A stretch of DNA of 31,362 bases from the NCBI GenBank assembly GCA_050747825.1, contig JBOGJG010000288.1:1-31362 (forward strand), given 5' to 3'. The notes beneath the pieces were generated by a model that saw only the letters and a list, made by a program, of their open reading frames with translations, made no database searches and was not told the origin of the DNA. This document shows positions 1 through 7,204 of this stretch, one piece after another (position 1 is the stretch's first letter; every line of letters begins with the position of its first letter). The translations under genes were made by a program, and so were the position numbers. The stretch comes from JBOGJG01 sp050747825. GTDB lineage: Bacteria > Acidobacteriota > UBA6911 > RPQK01 > JBOGJG01.

Positions 1-150
1 TGGTGGAGGTGGTTTCCAAGCTCGATCTGAGGCCGCTGTTTGTGCAGATTCTGGTTTTGGCGCAGGCGATCGGCTTGTTGAAGTTGGGACGGGTGAGTTT
101 GGACGGGACGAAGGTCAAGGCCAACGCCTCCAAGCATAGCGCTTTGGTGT
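1..150 (+). pseudogene. IS1182-like transposase fragment
   Basis: Open at the left edge of the window. The translation contains the run LGRVSLDGTKVKANASKHSA, which matches the block around the first catalytic aspartate of IS1182/IS4-type DDE transposases (LDGTKVKANASKH). The Asp of DGTK is the presumed first acidic residue. Similarity stops just after SKHSAL, and the rest of the open frame, to about 242, does not look like transposase. Only a middle fragment of the N-terminal half remains, without the other two acidic residues, so it cannot be active. The family call comes from motif recognition; the true 5' end lies outside the window. Confidence 0.72.
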
Positions 151-181
151 CCGTGCCGTCCAAACGGATACCGGGGGTGCC

Positions 182-899
182 GTGGGAATGCACGATCTGG
201 AGCTCTTTCGTAATGGAAGAAGTTATGGATGTGTGGAAGTGACGAGTACGGTGATAGGCGACATTGCCGCCTTACGGAACGCCTTGAGAAAGAAAGGGCG
301 AACCATCGATGCACCGGAACTACATCGCACATGGTTGCTGAGTCTGGGTCGGAAACCTCCTCTTGGGAATTTCAAGAAGAACCGTGACACGTTGATAGCG
401 GTTCTTCGAGAGTTTGAAGAAGATGTAATCACTGACTTTTCAATTCTTCGATTCAACGATGACAATCCTCGGATTCAGAAGCTAAGAGAACTAAGAGAAG
501 CTTTTGGCATCTGGCACGGTCACCCAATTGAAACTGGCCAAGGATCCATGTCTGAGATTCTGCTCAGAGAGGCGCCATCCGGAGGGTGCTTTGGCACTAA
601 TCAGGTTGTCGCTGCTGTTGAACGAGAGGCGGCAAGATAACATTCGCAAGTTGCAGAGTTGCCACAACGCTAACCGACACTTTTTCGTGTTCATCGATGC
701 AGCCACAGATGTGACCCACCTTGCGATGAAGCTCCCGGGAGATGGAATGGCCCAACTACCGTCTCCGCCCCAGCTACCGGAACCGATTAAGGAGACGACC
801 GTCTGGGTCGCGACTTGGATCGAGCAGCAGACGTACAACGTTTGGCATTGCGCACCAGGACAACGGTGGGCAGATCTTGGAGACCTCCACATTCCTTGA
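182..899 (+). pseudogene. Frameshifted conserved hypothetical protein
   Basis: Two overlapping frames read as one protein. The first (182-640) carries ELFRNGRSYGCVEVTS and a Trp-Leu-Leu-Ser-Leu segment. The second supplies the C-terminal half with HFFVFIDAATDV, TTVWVATWIEQQ and VWHCAPGQRW. Removing one A near position 636 joins AVEREAA directly to DNIRKLQ, so a single-base insertion explains the break. The pattern (VEVTS near the start, HxFVxID in the middle, TTVWVA and VW near the end) resembles a conserved family of unknown function, of roughly 250-300 residues, that I recall mostly from actinobacteria. The N terminus also looks truncated, because the ATG at 182 has no good ribosome binding site and lies right after transposase debris. 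Function unknown. Confidence 0.6.
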
Positions 900-1012
900 A
901 ACCATTTGGAAAACCCGATTGTCTGTCACACCTGTTGCTTCGCTCGTTCTACCTGCCTACTCCCTAGCCACAAGATATAATCCAGAGGCATCTTGAGCCC
1001 GGGAGCTCAACC

Positions 1013-2563
1013 ATGAATATCGAGCAGCTGCGCTTAGAGTTAGAGCGGCTGCGGCAGGAAAATCAGCAGTTGCGAAAAGCGCTGTGCTCCCTCCAAGAGA
1101 GGACTGGGCGCCATACCTCTGTATCGCCACCGCACAGCCAGTCTAAGACCGAAATCAGCAACCACTCCGGAGCAGAAGCGAAAGTTTCTCTCTTTCGAAA
1201 TCTCTTCAAAGGACGAGACCTGTTGGTTTCTGGCCGTCGATTTCGACAAGGCCGGCTGGGAAGAAGACATCGCAGCCTTCCGAACAACCTGCCACGATTT
1301 TGACGTGATCCCTGCAATCGAGCGCTCCCGATCCGGAAAAGGGGGCCACGCCTGGTTTTTCTTCCAATTCCCGGTTCCGGCCTCCACCGCCAGAAAGATG
1401 GGATGTGCGCTTCTGACCTACACAATGGAGCGCCGCCACCAACTGGGACTCGATTCCTATGACCGGCTATTTCCCAGCCAGGATACGATGCCCAAGGGAG
1501 GTTTCGGGAATCTGATCGCGCTTCCTCTTCAAGCAGGACCGCGTCGCCAGAGAAGCACCCTCTTTCTTGACAATAATCTTGAACCCTACCCTGATCAGTG
1601 GGCCTTCCTCTCCCGCCTGGAGAAGATTCCCTTTCAGAAAGTGGAGTCGATCGTCGCCGAAGCCCAGCAGGCCGGAAAAGTCCTGGGCATCCGGTTGAGC
1701 CTGGAAGACGAGGACGAAGTCTCAGAAAAAACACCCTGGCTCAAGGCGATTCGACACCACGAAGACTTACCGCTCGATTCGATCCCTTCCCAGGTCAAAA
1801 TCACGTTGAGCGGTCTCCTCTATATTGAAAAGGAAGGGCTCCCGACGGCCCTTCTGAACCGATTGATCCGCCTGGCAGCCTTTCAAAATCCGGACTTTTA
1901 CCGGGCTCAGGCGATGCGCCTGTCCACCTTTGCGAGGCCAAGGATCATCGGATGTGGCCAAGACTTTCTTCAACACATCGCACTGCCTCGAGGCTGTCTG
2001 GAAGAAGTCCTCGAGTTTTTTAAGTTCCTGAGAGTAAAAGTCCTAACAGATGATCAACGTTTCTCTGGAACACCCGTTACCTGCCGATTCCACGGGACGT
2101 TACTCCCCCAACAAAAACAGGCTCTAAAGGCTCTTTTGGAGCAGGACACCGGAATCCTCTCTGCTCCCACGGCCTTTGGCAAAACGGTCGTAGCCGCCGC
2201 GGCCATCGCTGCACGAGGCGTCAACACGCTCGTGCTGGTCCATCGCAATCTCCGCGTTCAGCTTTGAACAGGTCCTCCGATCCGTGAAAGCCCGCTACGT
2301 CCTGGGCCTGACGGCGACGCCGGTCCGCAAGGACGGCCATCATCCCATTTTCCGGATGCAGTGCGGACCCATCCGCTATCATCTGGACGCCAGGGCGCAG
2401 GCGGCACGAAGGCCGTTCCAGCACCTCGTGATCCCCAGACCGACACACTTCCGCCTGCCGGAGTCCCAGGAACTATCGATCCAGCAGATCTTCGCAAAAC
2501 TGGCAGCCGATCCCTCCCGAAATGATCAGATCTTTGACGACTTGGTCGCGGCCCTGGATGAAG
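1013..2563 (+). pseudogene. TOTE-type AEP primase/SF2 helicase, multiply deleted
   Basis: The start at 1013 has a GGGAG box 8-12 bases upstream. The N terminus is a short coiled coil (IEQLRLELERLRQENQQLRK) followed by SLFRNLFKGRD, the usual opening of the archaeo-eukaryotic primase (AEP) proteins annotated as TOTE conflict system. The reading then shifts into FLAVDFDKAGWEED, ERSRSGKGGHAWFFF and LDSYDRLFPSQDTMPKGG, which are the primase core. A helicase follows with Walker A APTAFGKT and then LVLVHR. The frame stops at 2267 and resumes with SFEQVLRSVKARYVLGLTATP and RNDQIFDDLVAAL. Two conserved blocks are missing: the segment between FRGR and DETC (normally a Cys-rich stretch), and the helicase segment with the DExH box. 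The 3' third is also gone. It cannot encode an active enzyme. Confidence 0.8.
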
Positions 2564-3200
2564 AGCCCTGGAAATCGACCCCAATCAGTACATCTGGCGC
2601 CGCCGGATTCAGCAGTATGGACCCCGCCTGGATAAGCCTTATTCGTTCTATGATTGGATCCACCAGGCGCGCAGAGAAGTGCGAACGCGCGGAGAGATTC
2701 CGCTAGAACTTGCGGTTGAGCCTGGAGGCGCTGAGTTCGCGGATCCGGCGAAGGAATTCGACAGCCCCGACCAAAAGATCTCCGAGCCGGATCCGAGAGG
2801 GAGAATCTACAGGGATGCAGAAGGCTTAATCAAGGTTGAGACGATTGTGGTTCCGAGTACCTCCGCCGAGGCCACATGGGCAAGAGTTCACCTGATCTTT
2901 AATCCCGACCTGACCCAGAAAGCTCACTGGAATAATGAGGTTGATAACATGGCCGTCTGGGTAGACCCGCCAGCCGGCTGGGAAGTGGATGCGCAACTGT
3001 TGAGCGTCCAAAGTCCTCCGCAGCCCGTCAGCCAGGAAGAGCGCCGGGCAGAATTCGAAATTCGCGGCCCTGCCGGGGCATCCGCGGTTGTGCCCGCCTA
3101 TGCTCTCTATTACGTTTGTGAAGCTGTGGACGGTACCTGCTTGTATCGCCGCCAGGATATCCAGCTACGGATCGATCCACAGAAAGCGCAATCGGAATGA
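2562..3200 (+). pseudogene. C-terminal fragment, redoxin/DsbD-N-like secreted protein
   Basis: The frame is open from 2562 with no credible start. It begins DPNQYIWRRRIQQYGPRLDK, PYSFYDWIHQARREV, a segment I recall from the tail of long secreted redoxin/TPR-type proteins. It ends in a beta-rich domain with KAHWNNEVDNMAVWVDPP and ALYYVCEAVDGTCLYRRQDI, resembling the N-terminal DsbD/DsbC-like beta-sandwich. The two cysteines (YVCE and GTCL) could form a redox pair. It joins the TOTE remnant out of frame at about 2560-2567, so the thioredoxin-like part expected upstream has been lost. An ATG at 2679 could initiate a 173-residue polypeptide, but that would cut through the conserved segment. Family assignment is from memory of motifs and is moderate. 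Confidence 0.6.
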
Positions 3201-3238
3201 ACGGCTGTTACGGATGAACGGGATTAGCTTGAGGGTAA

Positions 3239-3472
3239 GACGATGAGGCCCCGCTTGAGCAGCGCACGCAGGTCGCAGAGGAGGCGCCGCCACCCACAAT
3301 CGAGCAAGAGGAAATCAGATCCCCTCCCGGCGAGAAAGAAGAACTCACTGAAAGCGCAAGCCCTTACCCGCTGATCGCCCTGATCGGAGTGCTTTTCATG
3401 GCTGGAGCCGGCCTCCTGCGGATTTACAGACGGGGAATCTCCCGAATGCGCAGCACTTTGCGCAGCACTTAA
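3239..3472 (+). pseudogene. C-terminal membrane-anchor fragment
   Basis: The frame is open after a stop at 3236 and has no start codon with a ribosome binding site. It encodes a Pro/Glu-rich linker (EEAPPPTIEQEEI) and then one hydrophobic segment (YPLIALIGVLFMAGAGLLR) followed by an arginine-rich tail. This is the shape of the C-terminal anchor of a secreted or BatD-like membrane protein whose body has been deleted. Its TAA stop (3470-3472) overlaps the stop of the convergent apaG gene. The parent family cannot be named. Confidence 0.4.
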
Positions 3473-3852
3473 TGAACGGCGTTGGGTATGGCCAAGGTGA
3501 AAGGTGCAATCACGGCGTCGAATTTTGCGCCCTCGGGGGAGACCATCCAGTAGGTCCCGTGCATGCTGCCAACAGCGGTCCCCAGTGGGCAGAAGCTGGT
3601 GTATTCAAAACTCTCCCCCGGTTCCAGCACCGGTTGCTCTCCGACCACTCCCGGTCCTTCCACCCGCTGCATGTGACCATCGGAATCGGTGATGATCCAC
3701 TCGCGACTGATCAGTTGTGCCGTCTCGGATCCCACGTTTGAGATACGGACCCGATAAGCGAAGAAGTAGCGCTGCTCTCGGGGAGAGCTGCGCTCCGGAA
3801 TATAAGAGCTCGTAACCTGTACACGGATTCCGTTTGTCGTTTTGTCGCTCAT
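3469..3852 (-). CDS. apaG: ApaG domain protein
   Basis: Encodes a 127-residue protein of the ApaG (DUF525) family, a small immunoglobulin-like beta-sandwich linked in enterobacteria to Co2+/Mg2+ tolerance; its biochemical role is not established. Visible family marks are the N-terminal IRVQVTSSYIPERSSP, YFFAYRVRISNVG, QLISREWIITDSDG, VVGEQPVLEPGESFEYTS and GSMHGTYWMV, in the canonical order and at the usual length. I chose the ATG at 3852 because GGTGG lies about 8 bases upstream; an in-frame TTG at 3867 would add five residues. It is divergent from the SnoaL-like gene and converges on a gene fragment, with overlapping stops. Confidence 0.93.
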   Translation of the reverse strand: MSDKTTNGIRVQVTSSYIPERSSPREQRYFFAYRVRISNVGSETAQLISREWIITDSDGHMQRVEGPGVVGEQPVLEPGESFEYTSFCPLGTAVGSMHGTYWMVSPEGAKFDAVIAPFTLAIPNAVH

Positions 3853-4111
3853 TGAAGTCGCCACCAAAGATTATGCCACCATTGACGCTCCGCGGAATCT
3901 TACTCACCCACGGGGCTCTGGGAAAAGTGAACGTAGGGGAAACATTTAGGCATTTCAGCACAATGATAGTATCGGGAAGCGCAATTGCCCGCCTGCGGTA
4001 GGTTCTGTCAAAGATATAACGGTCGCTCACCAGGGGCAGGGTCCAGTCACAAAAAGTTGTTTGTCTTGAGCGCGATGCTGCGTAATAATCGACTCTAGAA
4101 AGGAGGACAAA

Positions 4112-4534
4112 ATGGCTTCAAACGTCCAGACTGTTAAGACATCCCATCAGAACTTCAACCAGCGGAATTTCGATGCCGTGGTGGGGGCTTTCGATCCGCA
4201 AAGCGTTTACCGAGACCATGCCCGAGGGGTAAACTTTAGCGGCCACGATGAGCTTAAGACTTTTCTCCAGAGATGGGTGGACGCCATGTCAGACGCTCAA
4301 ATCACTGAGCCAACCTACTCCGAGGCAGGGAACGTGGTGATCGCCCAATTCACCGGTCGCGGGAGAAACGATGGCCCGCTTGGACCATTGCCCCCCAGTG
4401 GCAAAGAGATCACATTGCCTTTCTGCGAGGTGATTCGTTTCAATGAGCAGGGAAAAATCAGCTCAGTTGACGCTTACTACGATCAGCTCACCATGCTGGT
4501 GCAGCTAGGGCATGCTCAGCCGACGGTTGCCTGA
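4112..4534 (+). CDS. SnoaL-like / ester cyclase family protein
   Basis: A 140-residue protein of the NTF2-like SnoaL/ester-cyclase superfamily, an alpha+beta cone fold that binds small hydrophobic ligands. Family marks are HQNFNQRNFDAVVGAFDP at the N terminus, YRDHARG, GHDELKTFLQRWVDAMSD, the FTGRGRNDGPLGPLPPSGKE loop and a C-terminal strand ISSVDAYYDQLTML. The substrate cannot be read from sequence; many such single-domain proteins are general stress or detoxification proteins. A strong ribosome binding site (AAAGGAGGA, about 4098-4106) fixes the start. It is followed after 12 bases by the small membrane protein, so the two may be cotranscribed. Confidence 0.85.
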   Translation: MASNVQTVKTSHQNFNQRNFDAVVGAFDPQSVYRDHARGVNFSGHDELKTFLQRWVDAMSDAQITEPTYSEAGNVVIAQFTGRGRNDGPLGPLPPSGKEITLPFCEVIRFNEQGKISSVDAYYDQLTMLVQLGHAQPTVA

Positions 4535-4546
4535 TTTTTCGTAACC

Positions 4547-4822
4547 ATGTCTATGGCTTCAAAGGTGGTTGTGACCGCGGGCTTTCTCCTGTTCGTCGCC
4601 TATGTGGTCTATTCGTCCCTGACTATCAGCCGCTTTCGCTGTGAGGTTTGCATGGAGTTCAGGGGGCAGACCGCCTGCAGGAGCGCCATCGGCGCAACAG
4701 AAGAGGAGGCCAGGCGCGCCGCAATCGACAATGCCTGCGCGCAACTGGTCTCGGGAGTCACGGATACGATCGCCTGCTCGCAGACCCCTCCCAGCAGTGT
4801 CAGTTGTGAAGAACCTCAATGA
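4547..4822 (+). CDS. Small Cys-rich membrane-anchored protein
   Basis: A 91-residue protein with an N-terminal membrane segment (about residues 8-26) and an exported or periplasmic domain carrying six cysteines (32, 35, 44, 64, 77, 87). The domain reads FRCEVCMEFRGQTACRSA, then a helix ATEEEARRAAIDNACAQL, then SGVTDTIACSQTPPSSVSC. The CxxC and the remaining cysteines suggest disulfides or metal binding. I recall similar uncharacterised proteins in environmental genomes but no function. No clear ribosome binding site is visible; the ATG at 4553 is an alternative start. The Ala/Arg-rich helix resembles those in DUF-type secreted proteins. No function is assigned. Confidence 0.7.
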   Translation: MSMASKVVVTAGFLLFVAYVVYSSLTISRFRCEVCMEFRGQTACRSAIGATEEEARRAAIDNACAQLVSGVTDTIACSQTPPSSVSCEEPQ

Positions 4823-4876
4823 GACGGCGAAGCTCCCATGCGGAGCTGTAGCTGACGACCCTGCGACCGCCTTCGC

Positions 4877-5179
4877 TTAAGTGTCAGTATCCAGGGCCAC
4901 CTCGTGGATCTCCAGTTGGCCGTGCCCCTTGAACATATCCTTAGGAGGAACGCGACTATGCGCCTCCTTGAAAGCGTCGCTCCGCGTCCAGGCGTGAAAA
5001 TGCTGCTCGCTTTCCCAGAACGTGAGCACGATGAAGAAATCGCCCTTAATGGGCCTTAGCACCAGATTTCGGATAAAGCCCGGCTGCCCATCGACCAGCC
5101 CTTTCCTGGTTCGGAATCGATCAAGAAAGCCCTCCTCATAACCTTCAGTCACAGGCACGCGGTTCTGTACTACGATCAA
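4877..5179 (-). CDS. Antibiotic biosynthesis monooxygenase (ABM) domain protein
   Basis: A 100-residue single-domain dimeric alpha+beta barrel protein of the ABM/IsdG-like superfamily. Marks are MIVVQNRVPVTEGYEEGFLD, QPGFIRNLVLRPI, FIVLTFWESEQHFHAWTRSD and a C-terminal HEVALDTD strand. FWES.Q.FHAW.RSDAF is typical of members annotated as heme-degrading or quinol monooxygenases. Heme binding would need a His near the WESEQHFHAWT helix; two His are there, but the function is not proven. The ATG overlaps the stop of the upstream gene by four bases (ATGA, 5176-5179), so the two genes form a translationally coupled pair. Confidence 0.88.
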   Translation of the reverse strand: MIVVQNRVPVTEGYEEGFLDRFRTRKGLVDGQPGFIRNLVLRPIKGDFFIVLTFWESEQHFHAWTRSDAFKEAHSRVPPKDMFKGHGQLEIHEVALDTDT

Positions 5180-5694
5180 TTTTTCCTTCCTCCAGTGAGT
5201 GAGCTTCCGTAAGTTCGGGCGTGCCAGGAACGAGAGAAAGGCTTCTCAAATTCACCGTCCCGGAACTGCTGAAGGCGTGTGAGCAGCAAGTCAAAGACCG
5301 GGGTATCAGGAGTTACGTGGCCCGAGGCAACCACCTCATAAAATTCCAGATGGTCAACTGACTGGATCTCCCCCCGGTTGTCCCGGTAGTAGATCCTGCT
5401 GGCGTTCAAGCCGTCCAGTCCGAATGCTTCTTTTAGTTCCTTGAAGTTCCGCACGAAACTGTCGGTTGAACAGCCGGAAACACCGTTGTCAGACCAGGCA
5501 GCCGTGACTGCAAAGCGGTCAAAGAGAATCTCGCAAGCCGACCGAACGGAAACACCGTGCGTGACCCAGCCGGCCTGAAAGTCTTGCAGCCGGTTACGGA
5601 TCAACTCCTGATCCCGAGGCCCGAGCTTTTGGCTGAACCCGTGGATCCAAAGACGCGCGTCGCCGGGTAGCGGCACAAATCTGCTTAAGTCCAT
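5176..5694 (-). CDS. Conserved hypothetical protein, 'ABC transporter ATPase' misnomer family
   Basis: A 172-residue soluble protein. It matches a widespread family of about 150-180 residues often labelled 'ABC transporter ATPase', although no Walker A or signature motif is present. Marks are ARLWIHGFSQKLGPRDQELI, LQDFQAGWVTHGVSVRSACE, ILFDRFAV, the GVSGCSTDSFVRNFKELKEA segment with a conserved Cys, and a C-terminal PFSRSWHARTYG. Function unknown. It overlaps the ABM-domain gene by four bases and is probably cotranscribed with it, hinting at a shared oxidative or heme-related role, which is inference. Confidence 0.8.
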   Translation of the reverse strand: MDLSRFVPLPGDARLWIHGFSQKLGPRDQELIRNRLQDFQAGWVTHGVSVRSACEILFDRFAVTAAWSDNGVSGCSTDSFVRNFKELKEAFGLDGLNASRIYYRDNRGEIQSVDHLEFYEVVASGHVTPDTPVFDLLLTRLQQFRDGEFEKPFSRSWHARTYGSSLTGGRKN

Positions 5695-5754
5695 CCAGGA
5701 ATTGTATCAGACCAGTCATTGGTTTAAGCCAGCGAATCACGCAAATGACGTGAA

Positions 5755-6812
5755 TCAAAGCCGGGAAACCGAGAGCCGGTAAAGCGTGACAGGGTAAGTT
5801 TTCCCTTTGACCGTCTCCTGGCCAAGCTCTTCGACCGGGATGCTTTGGTCCAGCCGGCGCCGGGTCTCGCCGCTGATGAGGATTTCGCAATTATACTTTT
5901 TGGTCAATCCCTCAATTCGGGAAGCGGTATTGACCACATCGCCTATGGCCGTGTACTCCATCTTGTCTGGGGAACCGATGTTTCCCACCACCGCCTCCCC
6001 GGTGTGAATGCCGATGCCGATTTGAATGGGCGCCGCCCCACGGGCCTGCAGGTTCCGATTCAATTCCTCCAGCCTGGCTATCATCTCTCCAGCCGCCCGT
6101 ACGGCGTTAGGACTCGACTCAGGATCGGCCAGAGGCGCGCCAAAGATTGCCATGATGCCGTCTCCCATGAATTTGTCCACCAGACCCCTGTTGCGCTGGA
6201 TCACCTCAACCATCGCACTCAAGTACTCGTTCAGGTCCCTGACGAGGATTTCAGCCTCCATCCCCTCCGAGCGTGTGGTGTAATTGCGAATGTCGGAAAA
6301 GAGCACCGTGACCTCCTTCCGCTCGCCGGCCAGGGCGAGATGTTCCGGTCTTTCCAGAATCTGGCGGATGACTTCATCGCTGACGTAGCGCTTGAAGAGA
6401 TTACGCAGGCGGCGGCGCTCCCGCCCTTCCAGCAAGTAGTTGATCCCCTGGCTTACTGACAGGGCTAGAAAAGCGCCCGCCAGCGGGCCCACCACAGGCA
6501 CCCACCAGCCCTGGGCAAAAAAGTACACCACCGCCAGGTAGACATAGACTGCCAGCAGCCCCAGGATCAGCGCCGCCGCCGAAAGCGGGGACAGCAAGAA
6601 ACAGAGCAGGGCCAGTGCAACTACCACGCCCGCGATCAATAAAACTGAAGTGGCCGCATCGACCCTGTAAATGAAGTCCTTCTCCAGAAGCGTCGCCAGC
6701 GCGTGCGCGTGGATCTCGACTCCCGGCGTGCGGACCGAGTAACGCTCCCGCGTCCTCTCCTGCCAGTAGTAAAGAGGCGTCGAGTGAAGGTCGTCGTCGC
6801 CAACCGGAATCG
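5755..6812 (-). pseudogene. Adenylate/guanylate cyclase, 5'-truncated (CHASE2 type)
   Basis: Carries an intact class III nucleotidyl cyclase domain. VTVLFSDIRNYTTRSEG holds the first metal-binding Asp, LVDKFMGDGIMAIFGAP the second, and MEYTAIGDVVNTASRIEG the transition-state Asn and Arg. Upstream lie two or three membrane helices (LLIAGVVVALALLCFLLSP, ILGLLAVYVYLAVVYFF, VVGPLAGAFLALSVSQG). Before them is the end of a CHASE2 sensor domain (LHSTPLYYWQER, TPGVEIHAHALATLLEKDFI). About 250 residues of CHASE2 and its signal anchor, expected upstream, are missing. The frame runs instead into the start of a different secreted protein in another register near 6812. The only upstream initiation codon in this frame is a TTG at 6855, inside the foreign segment. 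The catalytic part could still be functional if translated internally. Confidence 0.75.
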
Positions 6813-7093
6813 TTGACCAGGGCCAGCGCAGTACCTGTGCCGACTTGGTCCACAAAGATCCTGCCCGAACTGGCAGGCGTGACGGCTCCTACTCCAGCTT
6901 CCCACACGAGCACTCCGGAAGTGTCCGAAAATGAGAACAGAGCTGCTCCCGCCGGCACCGAATCGCCGGGGTCTGCCTCGATCACCGCATAGCCAACCTT
7001 GATTTCACCTTGGGCGAAAACCAGGAAGAGTAGACATCCCGAGGCCCATGACGCCGCCAGAAAATACCGCCACTGAAGAACCTTGCCAGCCAT
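6813..7093 (-). pseudogene. Secreted repeat-type protein, N-terminal fragment
   Basis: The ATG at 7093 is preceded by a good GGAGGA ribosome binding site. It encodes a signal peptide (WRYFLAASWASGCLLFLVFA) and then GYAVIEADPGDSVPAGAALF, SGVLVWEAGVGAVTPASSGR and IFVDQVGTGTALALVNDSG. This is the start of a secreted beta-rich module repeated in long extracellular proteins of Acidobacteriota such as Solibacter relatives. Homology stops at NDSG (about 6812); beyond it the frame reads nonsense opposite the cyclase until about 6401. The promoter and secretion signal of this gene now sit upstream of the cyclase. The family is recognised from memory and has no assigned function. Confidence 0.6.
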
Positions 7094-7204
7094 AAATCTA
7101 CTTCCTCCACTTGATTCTTTGTGATAGGGCCTAAGTGCTAAAGGGTAGCGCCTTGCCGTGCAATTGTGCAAGACTCTGTTTGAGGACTTCTGTTTGAAGA
7201 AGAC

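Noticed and set aside
976..981. TATAAT box upstream of the TOTE remnant
   Set aside because: The hexamer is perfect, but no -35 element lies at 16-18 bases, so a promoter is not claimed.
1063..1734. Minus-strand open frame opposite the TOTE remnant
   Set aside because: It is Arg/Gly/Pro-rich with no motifs; the plus-strand reading matches primase blocks.
4831..4847. Small hairpin AGCTCC-CATGC-GGAGCT between convergent genes
   Set aside because: A six-base stem without a T-run is too weak to call a terminator.
5176..5694. Annotation as an ABC transporter ATPase
   Set aside because: No Walker A, Walker B or signature motif is present; the common label for this family appears to be a misnomer.
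6401..6812. Continuation of the secreted-protein frame past the cyclase junction
   Set aside because: Gly/Ala-rich nonsense antiparallel in register to the cyclase membrane helices; homology ends at about 6812.
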